DNA from: Bacillota bacterium
GTDB lineage: Bacteria; Bacillota; Clostridia; Lachnospirales; Lachnospiraceae
DNA length: 61,427 nt
Reading direction: 5' to 3'
Assembly (NCBI GenBank): GCA_023435895.1
Contig: JAEZLH010000014.1
Coordinates: 1 to 61,427 of the forward strand
This document shows positions 18,075-25,689 of this stretch, piece by piece. Position numbers and translations under genes: made by a program. Position 1 is the stretch's first letter, and each line of letters begins with the position of its first letter. Below the pieces are notes generated by a model. It saw only the letters and a program-made list of their open reading frames with translations, was not told where the DNA came from and did not search any database.

Positions 18075-18095
18075 TTATGTTCTTACTTAACATAA
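18075..18095. promoter_or_regulatory. Inverted repeat in the amt operon upstream region
   Basis: TTATGTT-N7-AACATAA, 50 bases before the first gene of the nitrogen unit. It has the size of a dimeric regulator site; no regulator is identified. Confidence 0.35.
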
Positions 18096-18144
18096 TGCAT
18101 TTGCAAATTCAATACGGAAATCAATTAGCAGGGGAGGTGTGAAT

Positions 18145-18444
18145 ATGAATCGTCAAAGTTTTGGTTTATCGGTTACTCGCCAAAAGAAGATTATTGTGAA
18201 TTTATTGTATCTCGGAACTTTAGTCATTGTATTTCTCGGAGCATTTTTTAGTGCTTATAGTGTGTTGTTCCATATTAAGATTAAAGTTCTTAGCGCAGAT
18301 ATGCCCGGTATCGTATTTGGAATCTTGGTCGCATATTTGGGGTTACGCTATTACTTTCAGGTAGAAAAATTCAAAACGGAGCTATATAAAAGTAATGTCA
18401 AATTTTCATGGAGTAATTTCAAAAGAAGAAAAAAGAAAAATTAA
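18145..18444 (+). CDS. Small two-helix membrane protein, first gene of the amt unit
   Basis: A 99-residue protein, starting at 18145 because GGGGAGGTG lies 6-12 bases upstream; a GTG six bases earlier overlaps that site. It has a basic N-terminus, two hydrophobic helices (about residues 20-42 and 52-72), and a very basic tail ending RRKKKN. It is 104 bases upstream of amt and probably cotranscribed. I do not recognise a named family. A role as a partner of the ammonium channel is an inference from position. Confidence 0.7.
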   Translation: MNRQSFGLSVTRQKKIIVNLLYLGTLVIVFLGAFFSAYSVLFHIKIKVLSADMPGIVFGILVAYLGLRYYFQVEKFKTELYKSNVKFSWSNFKRRKKKN

Positions 18445-18548
18445 TAATTGCTATCGAAATGTTCTTTTACGACTGCAAACAAGCAACAAAATTAAAATAG
18501 GAAGATTAGTACAACAAAAATATAAAACTAATCAGGGAGGTAATGATT

Positions 18549-20123
18549 ATGAAAAAATCAGTAAAAGTTATCGCATTATTAGCAGTTATTATTGCGTTAG
18601 CGGTTGGTCTGGCAGTGACCTTTTATAAGGCGGCGCCGGGAGCATCCGATCCAACCGGAGCGTCCTATGTGGCAGCAACCGGAGCAGAGAAATTAACCGA
18701 TGTAGCTACTCAGGCAAATAAGGCTTATTACGGTGCAAATTTCACATGGGTTATGATTACCGGCTTTATGGTTTTCTTCTTTCAATGCGGATTTGCTATG
18801 GTAGAAACAGGCTTTTGCCGTGGTAAAAATGCAGCCCATACAATGACGATGAATTTCATGGTATTCTTAGTTGGTGCAGTGGGATATTTCTTAACCGGTT
18901 TTGCATTCCAGTTCGGTGGGTCAGGAGGTGCAGCCGGCCTGGGTACCGGAGGTGCAGCACTTGATGCAATGCTAAAAATACCGGGTATCGGAGGTATTAT
19001 CGGTTACAAGGGATTTATGTTATCCGGCTCCGGCATTTATGATCCCGGTATCTATGCGTTATTTTTCTTCCAAATGGTGTTTATGGATACCACTGTTACA
19101 ATCCCTACCGGTGCTATGGCGGAACGTGTAAAATATTCGGCAGTTGTAATTACATCCTTCTTCATCTCCATGTTCCTATATCCACTCTTTGGTAACTGGG
19201 TGTGGGGTTGCGGTTGGTTATCCCAGCTAGGCGCAAACTTTGGTTTAGGCCATGGAGTAGTCGACTTTGCAGGTTCAGCAGTAGTTCATTCCATGGGTGG
19301 TATGCTTGCTCTGGCCGGTGCAATTGTAATTGGTCCCAGAATCGGTAAGTTTAAAAAGGATGGTTCCACCAGAGCGTTCCCCGGTCATGATATTCCTATG
19401 GCGATTATTGGTACCATTGTATTATTCTTCTGTTGGTTTTCCTTTAATGCAGGTTCCACTTTAAACTCATCTGACTTTAGATTATCCGTTGTTGCTACAA
19501 ATACAATGATTGCAGGTGCAATCGGTGGTTTAGCTGCTATGTTTTATATGTGGGCAAGATACGGTAAACCAGATCCTTCCATGACTGCCAATGGCGCCCT
19601 TGCCGGTTTGGTTGCTATCACAGCTCCCTGTGCTTTTGTAAACGCCGCTGCTGCATTTGTAATCGGTTTAATCGCCGGAATCCTTGTATGTTTATCCGTA
19701 GCATTTGTTGAAAATAAAATGAAGTTGGATGATCCGGTCGGTGCAATCTCAGTACACTGTGTAAATGGTATCTGGGGTGTATTAGCACTTGGATTATTTG
19801 CAGACGGCTCTTACGGAGCAGGATTAAACGGTGTGGACGGTGGTGTTACCGGTTTATTCTTTGGAGATGCAAGTCAGTTTGTAGCACAGTTAATTGCAGT
19901 AGTGGTATTGTTTGTTTGGGGCTTTGGTGTATCCTTTATCTTCTTTAAGGTTTTAGATAAAGTATGGGGTCTTCGTGTTGCACCGGAAGTAGAATTAGAC
20001 GGTCTTGATATTCCTGAAATGGGTGTTCTTGGATATCCTGATGTTCAGATGTTAAAATGCGAATTGGATTATGACTCCGAAGACAACGCTCCTATAAAGC
20101 AATTGGCAAGATTTAAGAAATAA
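18549..20123 (+). CDS. amt: Ammonium transporter Amt
   Basis: A 524-residue channel; the start at 18549 sits 8 bases after GGGAGG, while an ATG six bases earlier is too close. An N-terminal hydrophobic segment (signal peptide-like) precedes 11 membrane helices. The signature MDTTVTIPTGAMAERVKYS is present. Both pore histidines appear in VVHSMGGMLA and SVHCVNGIWG. The C-terminal tail (about 30 residues after GLDIPEMG) is the region where PII proteins dock in the family. The next gene encodes PII, 61 bases downstream, the usual amt-glnK pair. Confidence 0.97.
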   Translation: MKKSVKVIALLAVIIALAVGLAVTFYKAAPGASDPTGASYVAATGAEKLTDVATQANKAYYGANFTWVMITGFMVFFFQCGFAMVETGFCRGKNAAHTMTMNFMVFLVGAVGYFLTGFAFQFGGSGGAAGLGTGGAALDAMLKIPGIGGIIGYKGFMLSGSGIYDPGIYALFFFQMVFMDTTVTIPTGAMAERVKYSAVVITSFFISMFLYPLFGNWVWGCGWLSQLGANFGLGHGVVDFAGSAVVHSMGGMLALAGAIVIGPRIGKFKKDGSTRAFPGHDIPMAIIGTIVLFFCWFSFNAGSTLNSSDFRLSVVATNTMIAGAIGGLAAMFYMWARYGKPDPSMTANGALAGLVAITAPCAFVNAAAAFVIGLIAGILVCLSVAFVENKMKLDDPVGAISVHCVNGIWGVLALGLFADGSYGAGLNGVDGGVTGLFFGDASQFVAQLIAVVVLFVWGFGVSFIFFKVLDKVWGLRVAPEVELDGLDIPEMGVLGYPDVQMLKCELDYDSEDNAPIKQLARFKK

Positions 20124-20184
20124 TCATTCCTATTAATCGATGTGAACTTAAATCAATGCCGCAAGGCAGAAAATGGAGGGTAAG

Positions 20185-20523
20185 ATGAAAAAATTAGAAA
20201 TTATCATTAAACCGGAACGATTGGAAGAATTAAAAAGAATATTAAATGATAACCAGGCAAACGGTCTTATGATTAGCAATGTCATGGGTTATGGCAAGCA
20301 GAAGGGTTATGTACAGATTTATCGCGGAACTGAGACACAGGTTAATTTGCTGCCGAAAGTAAAAGTGGAAACTGTAGTGCCAGCCGATATTGCAGAAAAA
20401 ATCGTTGAGAGCGTTACAAAAGAAATTAAAACCGGAAATTACGGTGATGGAAAGATTTTTATCTATGAGGTTGAAGATGCAGTACGTATTAGAACCGGTG
20501 AACGCGGCTCCGATGCATTATAA
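20185..20523 (+). CDS. glnK: PII nitrogen regulatory protein, GlnK type
   Basis: A 112-residue trimeric signal protein; the start at 20185 has GGAGGG 5-10 bases upstream and gives the standard PII length, while an ATG at 20173 would include the ribosome site. The T-loop reads KQKGYVQIYRGTETQVNLLPK-like. The Tyr uridylylated in proteobacterial PII (position 51, in AEY) is Thr here, so control by uridylylation is unlikely. The B-loop TGNYGDGKIF and the C-terminal RTGERG, which bind ATP/ADP, are intact. It is inferred to bind and block Amt according to ATP/ADP and 2-oxoglutarate. Confidence 0.95.
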   Translation: MKKLEIIIKPERLEELKRILNDNQANGLMISNVMGYGKQKGYVQIYRGTETQVNLLPKVKVETVVPADIAEKIVESVTKEIKTGNYGDGKIFIYEVEDAVRIRTGERGSDAL

Positions 20524-20526
20524 GAG

Positions 20527-20680
20527 CAGTTTTGCGAAACAAGTTCTATAAGATGTATTAGACAAAACAAGTTCTATAACATGTAATTAGGCAAAACAAA
20601 TTATAAGATTTATTAGGCAGACATGTTATATAAGAAGTATTAGGAAAGCATTCTATAAGAAGTATTGGAAAAACTTGCTC
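20527..20680 (+). repeat. Degenerate tandem repeat after glnK (about five units of 27-30 bp)
   Basis: Units built on AAACAAGTTCTATAAGATGT and ATTAG recur with point and length changes. No ORF or hairpin. A terminator follows at 20740. Confidence 0.65.
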
Positions 20681-20739
20681 CAAGTTCTAGCTTCCTATAC
20701 CAAGTAATATTAAGAGACAAAAATATTTACATCCCCCAC

Positions 20740-20775
20740 AAAAGGCAGTTACAAGATAAATTGTAGCTGCCTTTT
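20740..20775. terminator. Bidirectional terminator between glnK and the DinB-like gene
   Basis: AAAAGGCAGTTACAA/TTGTAGCTGCCTTTT, a 15-bp stem with one T-G pair and loop GATAAA. T runs are short but present on both strands. Confidence 0.8.
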
Positions 20776-20788
20776 AGTTTACCCAATG

Positions 20789-21484
20789 TTACTGGAGATA
20801 GTATTTATTCTTTGAGCGAATATGCTCCTTCCACTTACAACAGTCATTTATATGAAGCATCATATGCCTGGAAGGCGGCATAAGTAAGATGCCAGCCACA
20901 TCCTTATGACCCCAAAAATCCAAAAGCCAAATAGATTCATTCTGAGGTGTAACTCCGCCTTCTTCAAGGATTTTCACCAAATCTTCTTCAGATATTTTTC
21001 TTTTCATATCCTCAGCAGAAAGTTCGGATATGATTTCTCTTGTTCTCTTCCCAACGATTGAACGATATTCCAATAGTTGATCTTTATTAAGATTTTTGCT
21101 TAATTCAATAATTTGTTCATCAGTCAGAGCATTCCCGGTATCCTGAATAGTAGCCTGCAATAAGACCTTCCATTCATCATTAAATATTTGATCTTTCCTG
21201 GCAACCAAAATATTCATTGTCAAATCCTCAATCCTTGCCATATGCCATAATGCCCAAGCAATCGTTTCATCCTTAGATGTGGGCATAATGGCGTATTCGG
21301 AATCCTTTAAATCGGATATCAATTCATCGTATTCGTTTTTTTCACCGTTTGAAATCGAGGAAGAATGTAAAAAGCTATGTAGCTCTAGGAAAAGTTCCTT
21401 TGCTTTTTCAACATGCTCCCGTTTACGAATAATCGCATTTAAATCCTTATGTAATTCACTTAAGCCGTCACCAAAGTATTTCAT
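20789..21484 (-). CDS. DinB/YfiT-like metal-binding protein
   Basis: A 231-residue alpha-helical protein. Three His motifs in the DinB order are visible: LWHMARIED, DFWGHKDV and RHMMLHINDCCKW. These usually coordinate a divalent metal, and family members include thiol transferases; the substrate here is unknown. The ribosome site is GGAGGAAATAAA before the ATG. It converges with glnK and is monocistronic. The gap from 21485 to 21793 holds a plus-strand promoter for crcB and nothing else I can name. Confidence 0.8.
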   Translation of the reverse strand: MKYFGDGLSELHKDLNAIIRKREHVEKAKELFLELHSFLHSSSISNGEKNEYDELISDLKDSEYAIMPTSKDETIAWALWHMARIEDLTMNILVARKDQIFNDEWKVLLQATIQDTGNALTDEQIIELSKNLNKDQLLEYRSIVGKRTREIISELSAEDMKRKISEEDLVKILEEGGVTPQNESIWLLDFWGHKDVAGILLMPPSRHMMLHINDCCKWKEHIRSKNKYYLQ

Positions 21485-21710
21485 TTTATTTCCTCCATAA
21501 TATTTTATTCAATTCAGCCTAACGAAAAATGTAATGAAGTCATGCATCTTATATTCTGCAACAGTAATAGGTATTACATTTGCAGAACCATATCTTAATG
21601 TGATAATGTCAAGCAAAATCGCCTGTGCTTGATGTAGCACTTTCCTTTCTGATTATACTATATTTGGTACAAAATGGATATGCCTTTTATAAAATCTAAG
21701 AAAAACCTGT

Positions 21711-21739
21711 TTGCGCTCCATTTAAAAAACTGTTATAAT
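21711..21739 (+). promoter_or_regulatory. Promoter of crcB
   Basis: TTGCGC, 17-bp spacer, TATAAT (21734-21739). The 50-base leader is too short for, and does not resemble, a fluoride riboswitch. Confidence 0.6.
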
Positions 21740-21793
21740 GCTCATTAATTTATGAATGTACTGTCGTGATTTTTATTAAGGAGGAATAGTATT

Positions 21794-22168
21794 ATGATAA
21801 AGATATTATACGTAGGAATTGGGGGCTTTCTGGGGGCTTCCTTAAGATATATTATTTCTTATCATGCTCCAAAACTTTTCGGGAATCATTTTCCTTATGG
21901 AACTCTGATTGTAAATGTTATTGGTGGGATATTAATTGGATTGATTATGGAGTTGAGCTTAACAACCAATGGGATATCACCGAACCTGCGGTTATTCTTA
22001 ACTACAGGTATTATGGGAGGACTCACAACCTTTTCGACATTCAGTTTTGAGACAGTTACACTTCTGAGCGAAGGGAAATACTTTCTTGGTACCGCCAATA
22101 TTGCTTTGAATTTATTTCTAAGCTTAGTTGGAGTGGTAATTGGAAAAGGGATTATTCATATGTTTTAA
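21794..22168 (+). CDS. crcB: Fluoride exporter CrcB/Fluc
   Basis: A 124-residue four-helix membrane protein. Family motifs are GGFLGASLRYI near the N-terminus, the Asn in NVIGGILIG and GGLTTFSTFSFET with the pore Phe residues. Fluc works as an antiparallel dimer that lets toxic fluoride leave the cell. Only one gene is present here, so a homodimer is expected rather than the two-gene form of some Firmicutes. AAGGAGG precedes the ATG. Confidence 0.95.
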   Translation: MIKILYVGIGGFLGASLRYIISYHAPKLFGNHFPYGTLIVNVIGGILIGLIMELSLTTNGISPNLRLFLTTGIMGGLTTFSTFSFETVTLLSEGKYFLGTANIALNLFLSLVGVVIGKGIIHMF

Positions 22169-22230
22169 TTACAACTATATTTCGTAATCGAGTGCATGAT
22201 TATATAGTTGCTTATAAATCACCTAATATT

Positions 22231-22310
22231 TTTACTCTCTTAATACCTTATCTTAACTAATTTTTTACTCTCTTAATACCTTATCTTAACTAATTTTTAA
22301 CTCTATTAAA
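22231..22310 (+). repeat. 33-bp tandem repeat (2.4 copies)
   Basis: A 33-bp unit starting TTTACTCTCTTAATACC is repeated exactly at 22231 and 22264, with a decayed third part at 22297. Confidence 0.8.
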
Positions 22311-22355
22311 CAGGAACAGGGTGTTATATCACTTATTTCATAACCATTCGTAAAG

Positions 22356-22557
22356 TTATTCTTTGAGCATAGATGGTATATCAATGCTTCCATTACAATT
22401 TTTACATACTGGAATATCTGAAGGTAATTCCCCTGTCTTTCTTGACAATCAATATTTTCTTGATGATCTAAAATAACTTCATCAAAGTCTAGTATTCGTT
22501 CTCTATTACTTCATCAATGGCAATATTCTACCATCCAAATTCTTTTATAGTTGACAT
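22356..22557 (-). pseudogene. Decayed small zinc-ribbon-like gene
   Basis: Reading the minus strand from an ATG at 22557 gives MSTIKEFGW, a stop (TAG), then IAIDEVIE. After one frameshift it continues as RILDFDEVILDHQENIDCQE, and after another as LPSDIPVCKNCNGSIDIPSM, then KE and a stop at 22356. The pieces have protein-like composition and a CxxC pair. Three lesions in 200 bases suggest a pseudogene, but chance similarity to coding text cannot be excluded. The rest of 22169-22661 has only the tandem repeat and the tetR promoter. Confidence 0.35.
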
Positions 22558-22586
22558 TAAGAAAGCATTAAAATTTTGGGTACGTC

Positions 22587-22637
22587 TTGACATGAACTGT
22601 TCCATGTTTTATTATGACTATATAATATATTTTAGTC
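22587..22637 (+). promoter_or_regulatory. Promoter and candidate TetR operators
   Basis: TTGACA (22587-22592), 17 bp, TATTAT (22610-22615). CATGAACTGTTCCATG inside the spacer and GACTA-N12-TAGTC (22616-22637) just after the -10 are imperfect palindromes placed where an autorepressor would bind. Confidence 0.6.
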
Positions 22638-22661
22638 AAATAGACACAAAGGGGTGAAAAG

Positions 22662-23264
22662 ATGCCAAAGAAATTTACAGAGAAAGAGAAAGAAGTGATC
22701 AGGCAACGATTAAAGGAAGAAGCAATGAATTTACTAAATACCTATGGACTAAAAAAGAGTTCAGTCGATGAATTAGTAAAAAGAGTCAATATTCCAAAAG
22801 GAACCTTTTATTTGTTTTACGAATCCAAGGAATTGCTTTTTTTTGAGGCGATTAATGAGTTACACCAAGATATTCAAAAAAGACTGGTAATAGAGTTAAG
22901 TAATATCTCTGATAAAATTAGCGTTGATACATTAACAGATATTCTTATGATGCTTTATCAGGAAGTAAATCAATCCGGGCTGCTTCAAATTTTAATGAGC
23001 TCGGATATTGAATTAATTACCAGAAAGCTTCCTGAGGAGGTTGTGAAAGAACATCTGGCACAAGATGATTTTCATGTGGGTAAGCTGTTCCAAATGCTTG
23101 GCACCAAGGAGCCTAAGAATACGGAAGCCTTTAGCGGGGCATTACGTGCAATTTTTATGACCATGCTGCACAAGCGTGAAATTGGAGAAGATGTATTTGA
23201 TGAATCCCTGCGATTAATGTTACGTGGGGTAATCATTCAGATGATGGGGGTAAAAGAATCATGA
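22662..23264 (+). CDS. TetR-family transcriptional regulator
   Basis: A 200-residue protein with an N-terminal TetR helix-turn-helix: LLNTYGLKKSSVDELVKRVNIPKGTFYLFYESKELLFFEAI. The C-terminal ligand domain is divergent, as usual. AGGGGTGA precedes the ATG. Its stop overlaps the ABC ATPase start (ATGA), so regulator and exporter form one coupled operon. It is most likely a repressor of its own operon that is released by the exported compound. Confidence 0.93.
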   Translation: MPKKFTEKEKEVIRQRLKEEAMNLLNTYGLKKSSVDELVKRVNIPKGTFYLFYESKELLFFEAINELHQDIQKRLVIELSNISDKISVDTLTDILMMLYQEVNQSGLLQILMSSDIELITRKLPEEVVKEHLAQDDFHVGKLFQMLGTKEPKNTEAFSGALRAIFMTMLHKREIGEDVFDESLRLMLRGVIIQMMGVKES

Positions 23265-24115
23265 TTCAAGTAAACGCATTATCGTTTAGCTATACAAAGC
23301 ATCCATTTTTGGAGGATATTAATTTTGAAGTAAAGAAGGGCGAAATCTTTGGCTTTCTAGGTCCATCCGGGGCAGGGAAAAGTACTCTGCAAAAGATACT
23401 AACCGGGCTTATTACAACTTATCAAGGTAGTGCTGTGGTAAACGGAATTGAGAGTAAGTTGCATAAGGATGATTTCTATGAATCTATTGGAGTGGATTTT
23501 GAATTTCCCTCACTATTTGAAAAGTTAACGGCAATTCAAAATCTTAACTTCTTTGGTTCTTTATATGCAAAGGAACTGAGAGATAAGGAGCAATTACTGA
23601 ATATGGTGGGGTTATCTCAAGATAAAAACAAGAAGGTATCAGAATACTCGAAAGGTATGAAATCCAGATTAAATTTTATTAAAGCTTTATTACATGATCC
23701 AGAGCTATTATTTTTAGATGAACCCACCAGTGGTCTTGATCCTTCCAATAGTCGCGACATGAAAGATATTATCTTACAAGAGAAAGAAAAAGGTAAAACC
23801 ATTATTTTAACGACCCATAATATGTTGGATGCCACTGAGCTTTGCGACAGAGTTGCATTTATCGTTGATGGCAAGATAAAAGCGATGGATACTCCCCATA
23901 ATTTAATTATGTCAAAGGGAGCAACAAAGTTAGTTTATCATTACCATGATAATACTACCAACCGGGAAGCCCAAAAAGAATGCCTCTTAAGCAGAACGGG
24001 AGAGGAGAAAGAACTTCAAAGATTACTATCAAACAATCAGCTATTATCCATTCACAGCAGTGAACCAACTTTAAATGACATATTTATGGAAGTAACGGGG
24101 AGAGTGCTACAATGA
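23261..24115 (+). CDS. ABC transporter ATPase, drug-export type
   Basis: A 284-residue ATPase: Walker A GPSGAGKST, signature YSKGMKSRL (a variant of LSGGQ common in this exporter class), Walker B LLFLDEPTSGLDP and a switch His in LTTHNM. It has a C-terminal extension after the ATPase fold. It is coupled by ATGA overlaps to tetR before and to the first permease after. Function is export of an unknown, probably toxic, compound. Confidence 0.93.
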   Translation: MIQVNALSFSYTKHPFLEDINFEVKKGEIFGFLGPSGAGKSTLQKILTGLITTYQGSAVVNGIESKLHKDDFYESIGVDFEFPSLFEKLTAIQNLNFFGSLYAKELRDKEQLLNMVGLSQDKNKKVSEYSKGMKSRLNFIKALLHDPELLFLDEPTSGLDPSNSRDMKDIILQEKEKGKTIILTTHNMLDATELCDRVAFIVDGKIKAMDTPHNLIMSKGATKLVYHYHDNTTNREAQKECLLSRTGEEKELQRLLSNNQLLSIHSSEPTLNDIFMEVTGRVLQ

Positions 24116-24795
24116 GAATAAAAATGCTTATAAAGGGTGATATGGCTTTTCAGCTGAAATACGGCTTTTACTTTGTCTATGCCATATTTACATTATTTTA
24201 TGTACTTTTATTATTGGTCATCCCAAAAGAGATTCGCAACCAGATTGGTATTATCTTAATCTATACAGACCCGGCTGCCATCGGACTCTTTTTTATGGGA
24301 GCCATCGTTTTGCTTGAGAAGAGTCAGAATATATTAAATTCTATCGCTGTCTCCCCTGTCAAGGTAAGTGAATATATTTTATCAAAATTAATTTCCTTAG
24401 GGTTAATAGCTGCAATTGTGGCAGGTATTATATCCTTACTATGCGGCATCGGGACACCAATCCTTGTTATGTTTAGCACATTCTTCGGGTCCTTTCTCTT
24501 CTCCATGATTGGGTTGATGGTTGCGGCCAAAACCAATAGCTTAAATCAATTTATCATAATGACAGTTCCCTTCGAACTGATCTGCTTTGTTCCGCCGATG
24601 CTATATATGTTTCTCTATAAACACAAGCTAATGTTACTTCATCCTGGATGTGCTATCATCCATTTGTTGAACAAGGAACAGGGTTTTGAAATTTTACCTG
24701 TCATCATATTATTCCTATGGATTCTTATTATTTATAAACTTACTGAGATAATTGTACGTCGTATGTTTTTGAGTGTAGGAGGTGGAAAGCTATGA
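24112..24795 (+). CDS. ABC exporter permease 1
   Basis: A 227-residue protein with six hydrophobic helices and no binding-protein motif. It resembles the permeases of fluoroquinolone-type ABC exporters and ABC-2 systems. The segment LEKSQNILNSIAVSPVKVSEYILSK is the typical ABC-2 cytoplasmic coupling region. Four-base overlaps link it to both neighbours. Confidence 0.85.
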   Translation: MRIKMLIKGDMAFQLKYGFYFVYAIFTLFYVLLLLVIPKEIRNQIGIILIYTDPAAIGLFFMGAIVLLEKSQNILNSIAVSPVKVSEYILSKLISLGLIAAIVAGIISLLCGIGTPILVMFSTFFGSFLFSMIGLMVAAKTNSLNQFIIMTVPFELICFVPPMLYMFLYKHKLMLLHPGCAIIHLLNKEQGFEILPVIILFLWILIIYKLTEIIVRRMFLSVGGGKL

Positions 24796-25517
24796 ATTAT
24801 AGACCAAAGGTTTTGTACATCGCATTTCAACAATTCCTTGTTCAAATCTATAAAGACGCCATGCTGATTATTCTCTGCCTGGCGCCGGTACTATGCGGAA
24901 TTCTGTTCAAATATGTACTTCCCATTATTGAGAAAATTGTAAATACTTACCTTCCCCTTAGTTCAATTCTACAGCCGTATTATTTGCTGTTTGACCTGTT
25001 ATTGGCTATGGTGACCCCATTAATGTATTGCTTTGCAGCTGCTTATGTCATACTTTCTGAAATTGATGATGGAATATCGAGATATCTAGCTGTCACGCCA
25101 GTGGGCAAAAAGGGTTATCTGATCTCGCGTATTGGAATACCAGCTTTTATATCTTTCCTTGTTTCAATCATCACATTATATTGTTTTAAACTCACAGACT
25201 GTTCCTTTCCTAATATTATTGGAGTCTGCGTAATAACAACATTACTTGGAGTTGTGACTGCGCTGCTGATTGTCTCATTATCAGCGAATAAAGTAGAAGG
25301 AATGGCAGTATCAAAGATGACTGGCTTATTATCCTTAGGGCTGCCCGCACCCTTTTTTATGAACGGCACAGTACAATATGCCCTTTTCTTCCTACCATCC
25401 TTTTGGTTATCTAAATTTGCCAAGGAAGCAAACATCATATACTTTCTAATCGGCTGCCTGGAATCGTTGCTTTGGATTTATCTGCTGTATAGTCGATTTG
25501 ATAAAAAGATAAAATAG
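24792..25517 (+). CDS. ABC exporter permease 2
   Basis: A 241-residue protein with six hydrophobic helices. The EIDDGISRYLAVTPVGKKGYLISR loop is homologous in style to the coupling loop of permease 1. Together they would form a heterodimeric membrane part driven by the ATPase dimer. Last gene of the operon; a terminator follows 20 bases later. Confidence 0.85.
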   Translation: MNYRPKVLYIAFQQFLVQIYKDAMLIILCLAPVLCGILFKYVLPIIEKIVNTYLPLSSILQPYYLLFDLLLAMVTPLMYCFAAAYVILSEIDDGISRYLAVTPVGKKGYLISRIGIPAFISFLVSIITLYCFKLTDCSFPNIIGVCVITTLLGVVTALLIVSLSANKVEGMAVSKMTGLLSLGLPAPFFMNGTVQYALFFLPSFWLSKFAKEANIIYFLIGCLESLLWIYLLYSRFDKKIK

Positions 25518-25539
25518 ATTGAAACAGAAAAAAGTACTA

Positions 25540-25577
25540 AAAAATGTTGAGATGATAATTCACCTCAACATTTTTTA
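25540..25577 (+). terminator. Terminator of the tetR-ABC operon
   Basis: AAAAATGTTGAG/CTCAACATTTTTT around a 12-base loop, ending in a T run. The A-rich 5' arm makes it usable on the minus strand too. Confidence 0.85.
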
Positions 25578-25689
25578 TCATTCACTGTTACTTACTTTGG
25601 AAGTATAATCTCCATGTTTCTAATGCCTCCAACATTTTCACAGCACATTTCATATGGAATATGATATTAACAGTTCGTGAAGCAATATC

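Noticed and set aside
21660..21793. Fluoride riboswitch before crcB
   Set aside because: The leader is only about 50 bases and lacks the conserved pseudoknot sequences.
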